Source: an uncultured Clostridia bacterium (GTDB lineage Bacteria; Cyanobacteriota; Vampirovibrionia; Gastranaerophilales; Gastranaerophilaceae). Taken from it: 64,000 nucleotides of DNA. A program made the position numbers and the translations under genes. This document shows, in pieces, positions 28,949 to 38,372 of this stretch. The notes under the pieces are model-generated. The model saw nothing but the letters and a program-made list of their open reading frames with translations, was not told the origin of the DNA and did not search any database. The number at the start of each line of letters is the position of its first letter. Position 1 is the stretch's first letter. The stretch is taken from NCBI GenBank assembly GCA_945946765.1, contig CAMEWS010000001.1, positions 1 to 64,000 on the forward strand, given 5' to 3'.

Positions 28949-30203
28949 TCAATATAGTTTTGCCTATATCTTTTCTGTATTTTTTAGATTCAAATTCTAT
29001 TATATCAACACATTCGTACATTTTTTTTGCTGCAAATTCCAATGTTGAAGCGTTAGTTGTAACGGTAAGAGTGCGCCCGCCTGAAGTACAAAAATTGTTT
29101 TCATTGTTTTTAAATGTGTTAAAATGTGCGATATTACATTGTTCTTCGGCTTCTTCTGTTCCTGCAATAGGGCATCCGTATTGACCTTCTGATGGGTAAT
29201 TACCTGAATTAAGAACAACTGAAGTGCTAAATAATGGTTTTATCGGAATTTCATTGTAGTCATCAACAAGCGATCCTACAATTGCTGCTTTAAATAAATT
29301 CAATAAGTTTGTATCTAATAACTCTAAAACACATTGTGCGTCAGGCTCTTTCAAAAACGAATTAAATTCAATGACATTCAACTTTCCTTCTCTGTCGATA
29401 ATTAAATCAATACCAAGAATTCCGATGTATTGGTTTCCGTTTTTAGCCAATTCGTCTAAAGCAGGATAAACTATTCCTTTAAAAATTTCTCTTTCAATTG
29501 CACTATTTATCATATAAGATGGTGCGTATGCCCCTAGGCCGGAGGTTATTACGCCACCATTTCCTTCTTTTGAACCTTTGTATGGAACGACTGATGATAA
29601 TGGCATTGCGTTATACCCGTCTGTTATGACATAGTATGAAAACTCTTGTCCTTGAACAAAATCTTCAATTACAACTTTTTTGTGTTTATTGTCAAACATA
29701 TTTTCAATAACTCTTTTTGCAATTTTGAAATTGTCGCAGATAAATACGTTTTCCCCATGCATATGCATATCTGTTTTTACAACCAGCGGATATTTTGATT
29801 TTCTGGCATAATCTATCGCCAGATTTTCTCTTTCAAATATTCCGAATTTTGGAGTGGAAATTTTAGATTTATACATGAATTTTTTGCCGATAGATTTGTA
29901 TTGAGCAATTTTACCTGCTTCTTGTGTTGGGGCAAAAATCATTAAGCCTTCTTCGTTGAATTTTTCGGCAATACCTTCATTTATTGCGGTTTCGGAACAA
30001 ACTATTGTTAAATCTATTTCATTGGCTTTGGCAAATTCAACAAGCGTATTGGTATCATCAGCTTTTATATCTATGCAATTTGCAAATTCACTAATTGCAT
30101 CATTGCCTGGGGCTACAAATACGAGTGATGTGTTTTCGTAATAAGATATTAATTTTGCTAATGTATATTCCTTAGCTCCTGAACCTACTATTAAAACTTT
30201 CAT
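28938..30203 (-). CDS. purD: Phosphoribosylamine-glycine ligase-like ATP-grasp protein (divergent PurD)
   Basis: PurD-length ATP-grasp: MKVLIVGSGAKEYTLAKLI, APTQEAGKIAQYKSIGKKFMYK, EDFVQGQEFSYYVITDG, IEFNSFLKEPDAQ. Confidence 0.7.
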   Translation of the reverse strand: MKVLIVGSGAKEYTLAKLISYYENTSLVFVAPGNDAISEFANCIDIKADDTNTLVEFAKANEIDLTIVCSETAINEGIAEKFNEEGLMIFAPTQEAGKIAQYKSIGKKFMYKSKISTPKFGIFERENLAIDYARKSKYPLVVKTDMHMHGENVFICDNFKIAKRVIENMFDNKHKKVVIEDFVQGQEFSYYVITDGYNAMPLSSVVPYKGSKEGNGGVITSGLGAYAPSYMINSAIEREIFKGIVYPALDELAKNGNQYIGILGIDLIIDREGKLNVIEFNSFLKEPDAQCVLELLDTNLLNLFKAAIVGSLVDDYNEIPIKPLFSTSVVLNSGNYPSEGQYGCPIAGTEEAEEQCNIAHFNTFKNNENNFCTSGGRTLTVTTNASTLEFAAKKMYECVDIIEFESKKYRKDIGKTILIGY

Positions 30204-30255
30204 AAATTATCCTCATTATTTTGTTTAAATATTATACTACACATCCTTCAATATT

Positions 30256-30288
30256 AAAAAAGCCCTTACAAAATGTAAGAGCTTTTTG
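30256..30288 (-). terminator. Terminator
   Basis: aaaaagcccttac-aaaat-gtaagagcttttt. Confidence 0.8.
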
Positions 30289-30338
30289 GTTAGTTTGGTT
30301 AGTTTGGTTGGATATTTTATTTAAATTTATAATTTTTG

Positions 30339-31208
30339 TTATGAAGTTAGTGCACCGACTAAACCGACAATACCACCGATTACACCACCGATTATAGGAC
30401 CGCCGCAGATAGAACCTACTGCAAAACCGGTTCCTATAGCCGCAAGTACACCGCCTGTTTTACCGAAAACTTCTTTTGTTTTTACTGATTTAGGTGTTTG
30501 TGAGCCTTCGATTTTTGATATAATATCTTCTGCTGAATATTTTTGTGCATTGCCGAAGCTGATTGTGTTCCAGAAGGCATTTGCTAATGCACTGTCGCAA
30601 TTTTCTTGGATTAATGCCTTTAAGTCTTGACCTGTTGCGGCTTGGAACTGTTCTTTTGCGCAGTTTCTCAAAGTCATTTCAAGTCGTACCGGATCATCTT
30701 TAAATTCTTCTTGCAATCTTACATACAATGGTGAATGTCTTAATGAATTAACAATTCTTTCAAATTGTACGGGTATTTGATCCGATTCACCTTCTATTAT
30801 TACTGTTTGCAATGAGTTACAAGCTTCTCTGATTGAGCCTGTTAAACCATCTGTTGCAGAAGCATAGTTTTTGGAGGATTTCCCTTCATTGTATTGAGTT
30901 TCTCTTGCGGCATCTCTAAGTTCCGCATCGTAAACCAATCTGTCTTTAAAGTCCATGTTTAGGTATTCTCTGTATTTTGGAGATAACATCATGTAAGGGT
31001 TGTACATTCCCATTCCCGGTACTATACCACCGCCGTACCCATATCCGTAACCCATATTTACGTCTATTGGTAGGTTATAAACAGGAGATGTGCCAAGTCC
31101 AAAATCTTGGGCATATTGTGAATTTAAATCCATTGCGCCTGCACCTACAGGATTTGCTATGGTTTGATACTGGCTTGGGTAACCATAAATTCCTGATATT
31201 CCGTTCAT
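30339..31208 (-). CDS. Hypothetical protein, Gly/Tyr-rich N-terminus and C-terminal glycine zipper
   Basis: NMGYGYGYGGGIVPGMGMYNPYM; GVLAAIGTGFAVGSICGGPIIGGVIGGIVGLVGALTS; ggaggttggttATG start. Confidence 0.7.
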   Translation of the reverse strand: MNGISGIYGYPSQYQTIANPVGAGAMDLNSQYAQDFGLGTSPVYNLPIDVNMGYGYGYGGGIVPGMGMYNPYMMLSPKYREYLNMDFKDRLVYDAELRDAARETQYNEGKSSKNYASATDGLTGSIREACNSLQTVIIEGESDQIPVQFERIVNSLRHSPLYVRLQEEFKDDPVRLEMTLRNCAKEQFQAATGQDLKALIQENCDSALANAFWNTISFGNAQKYSAEDIISKIEGSQTPKSVKTKEVFGKTGGVLAAIGTGFAVGSICGGPIIGGVIGGIVGLVGALTS

Positions 31209-31375
31209 AACCAACCTCCAAAATCTTATCCTTGCGGATATATAACCTTTTAATCTAACCTTACTCTTATATAAAAACATTTTGTTTTTCATAATTGCCT
31301 CATTAAAAAAATATTCTTAACATTTGTTAACATTCCAATGTAATTTTAATGTTAGAATGATATGGGGAATATATT

Positions 31376-34300
31376 ATGCTTATTCAAGGCAGCACTGTAT
31401 CAGATAGAACAAAAAATGTTATACGTTATTATACCGACATCATTGATAGTGGCATAGATGCTTCTAAAGTGCTTGTTTTGATGTTAAATTCCTACAAGAA
31501 AAAACAGTTCATTAATGCATTTAAACAAAATACGAAAATCAAGCATTATGAGAATCCTAAAATTTATACATTTAACGGATTGGTGTACAATACTATACTG
31601 GACAATTGGCCGATAATTGAAAAATCTATAAAATTTGGTCATTCAGTTGTCCTTCCCAATTTGACAGGACTGGAAATTTCTCAATTGTTTTTAAAAAAGG
31701 CTATAAAAGAAATTGGGTTTTCTGATTACAATTCTAAAATAAATTTGTTGCACCAGCTGTTTAGACGTTATTCTCTGATTTCTAACAATAATTTGTCGGA
31801 ATCGGATGTAAAATATCGTGCAAATATTTTGCGTGAATCATTTGCCCAAGATGCTACACTGGCAATAGAAAACTACAAAAAACACACTCTCGAATACAGG
31901 GCTTTTGATTATATAAGGCAGTTAGATTTATTTAAGTTTGTAATAGCCGAAACCCATTATTTTAAAGATATTGAGTACCTTATCGTTGATGATGCAGACG
32001 AAATTACTCCGTTAGTTTTTGATTTTATAAAATTTTTAAAGCCCCAATTAAAAGGAATATGTATAGGATATGACAGACTAGGTTCAACAAGGTTGGGTTT
32101 TTTAAATACTGATGCGTATACGGTTAAAAATTTAGAAAAATTATTTGAAACTGATGAAAGTGTAGCAATTGACAATATAAGTTATAAGCCGATTGAAGTT
32201 GAACTACAGTCTTTTACCCGACGTTTGGAAATGATTGATTTTGCATTAGATAAAATAGTCAGCCTAGTTAAGGCAGGTGTGAAACCTTCGGACATAAACA
32301 TTGTTACTCCGATAATTGATAATTCTTTAAAATTTGCAATACAAGAGAAGCTAGACGAAAAAAATATAAAATATCAGTTTTTTTCAGGGAGTGAAAAACT
32401 GGTCTCAACACCAATAGTAAACAATACAATAAAATTGTTATTGGCTTCATTATCGGAAAAAATCGATGCAACTGACTTGCGAGATATTCTTTGCTGTTTG
32501 GTTAAAATTCCAATTAAGTATTGTTTGCCTGTTATTAATGCATACATATCTTTAAATGATTTTGTATATGTTGATTTGGGAGAAGAATGTTACAACAATT
32601 CTTTAAAACTTTTTACGGAAACTTTTAATAAGATTAAATCTGATGAATTTAGTCTTTCCGATAAAATTTGGTTGATTTACAAAGGACTGATAAAGCTTGA
32701 CAAGGATGAGTTGAAGCAAATTGAAGCTTTTAATTTTTTTATTAAACAAATAGACGACTTTGAAAGCGTGTTCGGAGATTATAAATATAATATTTCTATG
32801 CAAAAAACAATCTTAAAACAGTTGCAAAATTCTATTATTTCAGAAAATCCTTCATTAGCTCCCGAAATTGATAGCGATAGTGTTGTGGTTGCAACGGCAC
32901 AGAAAACCATTGATTTTTCAATAACAAGTTCATATCAAATATGGTTGGATATATCATCTTCTCAATGGAAAAAAGATGATTTTGGTACATTATATAATGC
33001 GTGGGTCTTTCAACGTTCTTGGAATAAAGATGATTTTACTTATGAAGACAATTTGAAACTTTGTGATTACAAGCTAAAAAAACAATTGCGTAAACTTTCT
33101 GTATTAACGAAAAATATTTTTGCTTATTCCAGTTTTTTTGATATTGAAGGTAATGAAAATTTTGGTGGAATAGAATCATTTATAAGAAGATCTGAAGAAA
33201 ATGTTGTTCAAAATGTTTCATACAATTTTATTCCCAGAGAAGACCAAATTCCTGTTTTTAATTACAAATCAGGAAAAATGGCAATATCGGCCGTCCCCGG
33301 TGCAGGGAAAACAACCGTGCTTTTAGCTTTGGTAATTAAATTGTTGAAAGAAGGTGTAAATAGTTCGAATATTTTTGTTCTGACTTATATGGATTCAGCA
33401 GCACGTAATTTTAAAGAACGAATTAATTCTTCGTGTCCAACATTAGGTAACATGCCGAATATTTCTACTATACATGGTTTAGCCTTAAGGATTTTAAAAG
33501 AAAATTCTAATTATTTAAAAGTAGGATTGGAGAATGATTTTGAAGTGTGTGACGATAATTATCGTCAGCGCATTATTCGTGAAGTTATGCTAAAAATGAA
33601 TATTAGTCAAGATGATTATGACAAGTATGAAAAAGCTGTTTCCTCCATCAAGCTTTCAGGAATGGATAAAATTCCTTATGTTAAAGACTTTGAATTGAGT
33701 AAATTTTTAAAATTTTATAATTTATACAACAGGTATTTAAAGTCCAAAAACCTTATAGATTATGATGATATGCTTTTTTACAGTGTGAAAATATTGGAAG
33801 AAAATAAGGATACAGCACAATATTATCAAGATATTTGTGAATATTTAATAGAGGATGAGGCTCAAGATTCCTCATATATTCAACAACGGTTATTGAATAT
33901 ATTAAGCGCAAAACACAAAAATCTTATACGTTGCGGTGATGTTAACCAGTCAATTACCACAACTTTTACAAATACGGATTTAGATGGTTTTAGGTCATTT
34001 TCGCAAAGTTCAAAATGCGTGTTAATGAATCACTCTCAACGCTGTGCTAAAGGAATTTATGAATTTGCGAATAAATTGATTGATTATTCAAAAACTTCTG
34101 ATTCTGTAAATGGGGCTTTTTTTGATATAAAGATGCAAGGGGTTGACGGCAAGAATCCTGTTGATAAAGACTCATTGCAAACAATGCTTTTTGATAATTA
34201 CAAACAAGAACAAGCTTTTATATTGGAAAAAATAAGAAAAATTCAATTACAACAACAAGATGCTTCCATCGCAATATTGGTAAGAAATAATTATTATATT

Positions 34301-35188
34301 GAAGATTATGCATCTATGCTAAAAGAACATGGATACAGCGTGATTACAAAAAATGACACATTAAATAGCCAGCCCGTATTTGCTCTTTTGTTTGCTGTTT
34401 TAAAATTTAGGATTCATCCTTGGGATAACGAGAATGTTTTAGAGTTTGCTTCAGTGTTAAAGAAGCAAAGATTAGCTTTGCTTTCTGATGAAGACATTGA
34501 TTTTATTGAAAATTTAAATGCACCTTTTATTGTAAAAGATGAATCAGAATTGCCTTCTCAAAAACTTGTGCAATTATTGTGGGATTTAAATTACTGGGCA
34601 CAATACCCTGTAACTGATTTAGATGAGTTGGTGATAAAATCCGGGTGTTATTATTATTCAACAGAAGTTGAAAAGTCAAATATTTATATGGTAGCACTTT
34701 TTGTTAAAAACTTGTTGCTTCAATATTCAGATACAGATACATTTATTGAAAAACTGACAGTGTTATCTAATAAACCTACACTGAGTAAATATAAGTTTTT
34801 TGAAAACAAAAATGAAGAAGACGAGAAAAAATCGGGTATTCAGGTAATGACATACCACAAATCAAAGGGTGATGAGTTTGATTATGTATTTATACCACAA
34901 ATGTGTGAAGATATTTTGCCGTTAGATGTAAAAAATATTAAAATTAAACCAAAAGAACGGTTTATAGAATCCGTTAAAGCTATAAACTTAAAATATGTAA
35001 AAAAAGACGAATTGTCGCTTAAAAAGTTTATTGCACAAGAAAATATAAGGTTGTTGTATGTTGCGGTAACAAGAGCCAAAAAACAGCTTTTTATTACTTG
35101 CGCAAGGAAGTATAAAATTTTTTCAAAAATAAAAGCTGTCAAACCCTCAGTTTTGTATGAATGTTTATTTGATTCTTTAGGAGTTTAA
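31376..35188 (+). CDS. Large SF1A (UvrD/AddA-like) helicase with degenerate N-terminal helicase module
   Basis: Active half: AVPGAGKTT, TIHGLALRIL, IEDEAQD, CGDVNQSI, QVMTYHKSKGDEFDYVF, RLLYVAVTRAKK. N-terminal half helicase-like without P-loop (GSTVSDRTK, YLIVDDADE). Confidence 0.85.
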   Translation: MLIQGSTVSDRTKNVIRYYTDIIDSGIDASKVLVLMLNSYKKKQFINAFKQNTKIKHYENPKIYTFNGLVYNTILDNWPIIEKSIKFGHSVVLPNLTGLEISQLFLKKAIKEIGFSDYNSKINLLHQLFRRYSLISNNNLSESDVKYRANILRESFAQDATLAIENYKKHTLEYRAFDYIRQLDLFKFVIAETHYFKDIEYLIVDDADEITPLVFDFIKFLKPQLKGICIGYDRLGSTRLGFLNTDAYTVKNLEKLFETDESVAIDNISYKPIEVELQSFTRRLEMIDFALDKIVSLVKAGVKPSDINIVTPIIDNSLKFAIQEKLDEKNIKYQFFSGSEKLVSTPIVNNTIKLLLASLSEKIDATDLRDILCCLVKIPIKYCLPVINAYISLNDFVYVDLGEECYNNSLKLFTETFNKIKSDEFSLSDKIWLIYKGLIKLDKDELKQIEAFNFFIKQIDDFESVFGDYKYNISMQKTILKQLQNSIISENPSLAPEIDSDSVVVATAQKTIDFSITSSYQIWLDISSSQWKKDDFGTLYNAWVFQRSWNKDDFTYEDNLKLCDYKLKKQLRKLSVLTKNIFAYSSFFDIEGNENFGGIESFIRRSEENVVQNVSYNFIPREDQIPVFNYKSGKMAISAVPGAGKTTVLLALVIKLLKEGVNSSNIFVLTYMDSAARNFKERINSSCPTLGNMPNISTIHGLALRILKENSNYLKVGLENDFEVCDDNYRQRIIREVMLKMNISQDDYDKYEKAVSSIKLSGMDKIPYVKDFELSKFLKFYNLYNRYLKSKNLIDYDDMLFYSVKILEENKDTAQYYQDICEYLIEDEAQDSSYIQQRLLNILSAKHKNLIRCGDVNQSITTTFTNTDLDGFRSFSQSSKCVLMNHSQRCAKGIYEFANKLIDYSKTSDSVNGAFFDIKMQGVDGKNPVDKDSLQTMLFDNYKQEQAFILEKIRKIQLQQQDASIAILVRNNYYIEDYASMLKEHGYSVITKNDTLNSQPVFALLFAVLKFRIHPWDNENVLEFASVLKKQRLALLSDEDIDFIENLNAPFIVKDESELPSQKLVQLLWDLNYWAQYPVTDLDELVIKSGCYYYSTEVEKSNIYMVALFVKNLLLQYSDTDTFIEKLTVLSNKPTLSKYKFFENKNEEDEKKSGIQVMTYHKSKGDEFDYVFIPQMCEDILPLDVKNIKIKPKERFIESVKAINLKYVKKDELSLKKFIAQENIRLLYVAVTRAKKQLFITCARKYKIFSKIKAVKPSVLYECLFDSLGV

Positions 35189-35190
35189 AA

Positions 35191-35850
35191 TTGGAAAATA
35201 CGTACACTTTAAATAAATTACAAATGTTTGATGAATGTCCGCAGAAATATAAACTATGCTATGTAGATAAGGTACATGTGGTAGAACCTATTGCAAAGAC
35301 TCGTACAGGTAATAATTTACATGCAATAATTAATTATTATCTGAAGGGGATGGATGTGACGAAGCTTGTTGATGCTTTGACGAAGAATGAAAAAATCCTT
35401 TGGTGTAATTTTAAAAATGCACACTTGGCAAAATATAAATGTGTTGCAAGTGAGTATGCTTTTAATCTAAAAATTGCCGAATACTGGCTGACTGGGAGAA
35501 TTGATGCCTTGTTTTCTTCGGGAGAACAGTTCATTATAGCTGATTGGAAAACAGGTGAAAATTTCAAACCCGACAATGTGAAATTTCAAACTGCCTTTTA
35601 TCTTTTGTGTATTTACGAGATATTAAAAACTAAAAATATGCTTGAAAAACCTGAACAATTGTCGTTGCATTATGTTAATCTCTATACTGACAGTGTGATT
35701 AAAATCCCGTTTGATGAGGATCTGTATACGCAATACAAAACGCAAGTCTTGTCTGTGATTAATAAAATTAATGAAACAACAGCTTTCTTTTGCAGCAAAA
35801 CAGAGAATTGCAAAAGCTGTAAATATTACAGAGTTTGTCCGTTCTATTAA
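35191..35850 (+). CDS. PD-(D/E)XK nuclease, RecB/Cas4/AddB-like with Fe-S cysteines
   Basis: FDECPQKYKL, GNNLHAII, LTGRIDALF, FIIADWKTGE, KFQTAFYLL, C-terminal CKSCKYYRVC. Confidence 0.85.
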   Translation: MENTYTLNKLQMFDECPQKYKLCYVDKVHVVEPIAKTRTGNNLHAIINYYLKGMDVTKLVDALTKNEKILWCNFKNAHLAKYKCVASEYAFNLKIAEYWLTGRIDALFSSGEQFIIADWKTGENFKPDNVKFQTAFYLLCIYEILKTKNMLEKPEQLSLHYVNLYTDSVIKIPFDEDLYTQYKTQVLSVINKINETTAFFCSKTENCKSCKYYRVCPFY

Positions 35851-35983
35851 TTCAACATTTAACGCTTATTTTTTGAATTTTTGTAAACTTTTATGATTGT
35901 ACCTGACAAATAAATTTTTGTTCAAGTGTTAATTTGTTAAAATAATTTATAAATTTGTGTTTATAAAATTTGAGGAGAGATGT

Positions 35984-37357
35984 ATGAAAGTCAGTGCAAT
36001 TCAGCAGTACAGAAACAAGGTTAATTACAACAATTCAAATCTAAGTGCTCCTGTGATGAGCCTGCCGCAAAATACAGGCATGTCTTATGCAGATGCAATC
36101 CAAAGCAATGGGAACTACGGCAAAGCTCAAGTTATGATGAAGAATAATCCGAGTTTTGGAAGTATAACGCTTGGAGGAGCTGTAGCAGTTATATATTGGG
36201 TATATATGAGTTTACTTGCTTTAATTGCAGGTGTTACAATCGGCTCTCTGTTAAAAGATAAGTATGATGCTAAAGTTGAAGAAAAACAAAGAAAACTTGA
36301 AGAAGCAAGAATAAAAGCGCAGTTTGAACAAGATGTTATAAAACTTGCAAATATTCTTGATATGTCACCTAAAAAAGCTCAAAAGTATCATGAAAAATTC
36401 CTTGGCGCTTCATATATTCCTCAAAAAGGTAAAGCAATGGAAGAAGTCGGTTTAAATGCAGTCAGAGGCTATTCAATGGAAAAATATGAATTAATGAAAG
36501 ATGTTCTTTCTCCTGTTGTCCTTGCCCAAAAAGCTGCTAAAAATACTATGTTATCCAACGCAAACGATAAAGATAAAATAGCGCTGAATACTGTACAAGA
36601 AAATGTGCCTAACGGTATTTTGTTGTATGGACCTTATGGAACAGGTAAAACTTATTTGGCTCATCAAATTGGTAAGCATGCTGAACAATTTGGTTCAAAT
36701 TTTGTGGAAATAAAAGCATGTGACATTAATGAGGATAAACTCAATGAAAAGTATAATGAAACCTTTAAAAAAGCTGAAAATGACTTCATAGAAAATGGTA
36801 AATATACTTTTGTTTTATTAAATGATCAAAGAGATGCATTAAAATCACAATCAAAAGCTTTTGATACACTCTTAAACAATATGGAAGATGCCAACAAAAA
36901 AGGTATTATTTTTATTGTAACGATAAACAAACCGACTGAAATCAATCCTGCACTGTTAAGAGGCGGCAGATTGGAAAAAAGAATGCATATCAACAAAATG
37001 CAAAGGTTTGAAGTTGCTGATATGATAAACTATGCTCTTCAATGTCACTATATACCAAAAGAACAAATTGCAAAATTTGATTTTCAAAAAGTTATAGATA
37101 CATTAAACGCGAACAATTGGGATTTTACTCCTGCGGATTATATGACATTTGCAAAAAATATGGCAAGGCAAAGAATAGTGTCTGCAGATGAAATGATTGA
37201 GGAAATGAAGAAATTAACAAAGGATCAACTTTTTGCTTATCAATATACTTCTGAAAGAGTCGAAGAATTTCAGCAAGAAGAAAAATACGTAAAAGAAAAC
37301 ACACCTGTAAAAAAACAAATTGAAGAACAAGGAGCAGAAGATGAAAGTATCGTTTAA
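35984..37357 (+). CDS. Membrane-anchored AAA+ ATPase (P-loop intact)
   Basis: N-terminal NNPSFGS, TM segment, GPYGTGKTYLAHQ, PTEINPALLRGGRLEKRMHI; start MKVSAIQQ behind gaggagag. Confidence 0.82.
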   Translation: MKVSAIQQYRNKVNYNNSNLSAPVMSLPQNTGMSYADAIQSNGNYGKAQVMMKNNPSFGSITLGGAVAVIYWVYMSLLALIAGVTIGSLLKDKYDAKVEEKQRKLEEARIKAQFEQDVIKLANILDMSPKKAQKYHEKFLGASYIPQKGKAMEEVGLNAVRGYSMEKYELMKDVLSPVVLAQKAAKNTMLSNANDKDKIALNTVQENVPNGILLYGPYGTGKTYLAHQIGKHAEQFGSNFVEIKACDINEDKLNEKYNETFKKAENDFIENGKYTFVLLNDQRDALKSQSKAFDTLLNNMEDANKKGIIFIVTINKPTEINPALLRGGRLEKRMHINKMQRFEVADMINYALQCHYIPKEQIAKFDFQKVIDTLNANNWDFTPADYMTFAKNMARQRIVSADEMIEEMKKLTKDQLFAYQYTSERVEEFQQEEKYVKENTPVKKQIEEQGAEDESIV

Positions 37358-38354
37358 CAATAATTATGCTTATATAAAAAACAATTTTAAAAGCAATGAT
37401 ACAAACAGCAAAACCTCTGCACCAACAGAGAACAATGAAAGAGACGTTTTGTGTACGGGTATTTGCGGTATAACACCTCAACAAGTTGGGAAAGCGGCAG
37501 GCGGATTGCTTGCATTGGCAGGGGTAATCAAGTTCAGAAAAAAAATAGGTGCATTTGTTAAAAAATTAATAGAACCTGCCGTAGATGAAACTGTAAAAGA
37601 AGTTAAACCCAGAGTGAAAAAACTGTATGACAATATTAAAAAAGACCAATATACAGAAAGATTAGAATTAATAAAGAACAGATATGTAGAACTTATAAAT
37701 AATCCTGATCCGTATTTTCCAAACGGTGTAATGTATTCCGGTGAAAGCAGACTTGCCAGAAACAAGGCTATATCTGATTTGATAAAACATCTCGAAGACC
37801 ACGGCTGGAATATACAAAAAGTGCCGGAATTTGATGTTTCAAAAGCTGATGATTATAGTTATTGTCGCAGTTATATCTTAGAAAATATTACTCTTCCCAT
37901 TGCTAGAGCAAAAGAAGAGTTTAAAAAAACAGGTAAAATTACAGCTTTTGTTATAAGAGATATGGACGTACTTTGGGAGAAAAACTCGGCTGCTTCAAAT
38001 TTACTTCCTACTATAGAAGATATTAACAAAAGCGGATGTTCTTTGATTGCTGATATAACAAATTTGGATCATAAATATGATGGATATATTCGTTCAGGAC
38101 GTATTGATTGGAAAGCAACAATGAGACCTTTACCTGAGGATACACAAGAAATTTGGGAAGCACATCTTAAAAGACAGTTTGAACGTTATAACAAGGATCT
38201 TGAACGAATGAAAAGCGGTAAAGAACCTGAGTTTGAAGGTTTTATTCAATGGTGTTTGCAAGATGCAATCGACAAATTCCCTGAGCAATACAGAGAATCC
38301 AGCGAATTATATCAAAAACTTAAAGATACAAAATATTATCCGTTTGAGTTTTAA
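37341..38354 (+). CDS. Degenerate AAA+ paralog without Walker A
   Basis: FPNGVMYSGESRLARNKAISDLIKHLEDHGW in P-loop position; start MKVSFNNN behind aggag, overlapping upstream stop. Confidence 0.7.
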   Translation: MKVSFNNNYAYIKNNFKSNDTNSKTSAPTENNERDVLCTGICGITPQQVGKAAGGLLALAGVIKFRKKIGAFVKKLIEPAVDETVKEVKPRVKKLYDNIKKDQYTERLELIKNRYVELINNPDPYFPNGVMYSGESRLARNKAISDLIKHLEDHGWNIQKVPEFDVSKADDYSYCRSYILENITLPIARAKEEFKKTGKITAFVIRDMDVLWEKNSAASNLLPTIEDINKSGCSLIADITNLDHKYDGYIRSGRIDWKATMRPLPEDTQEIWEAHLKRQFERYNKDLERMKSGKEPEFEGFIQWCLQDAIDKFPEQYRESSELYQKLKDTKYYPFEF

Positions 38355-38372
38355 AAACAAAAGGATGTAATT

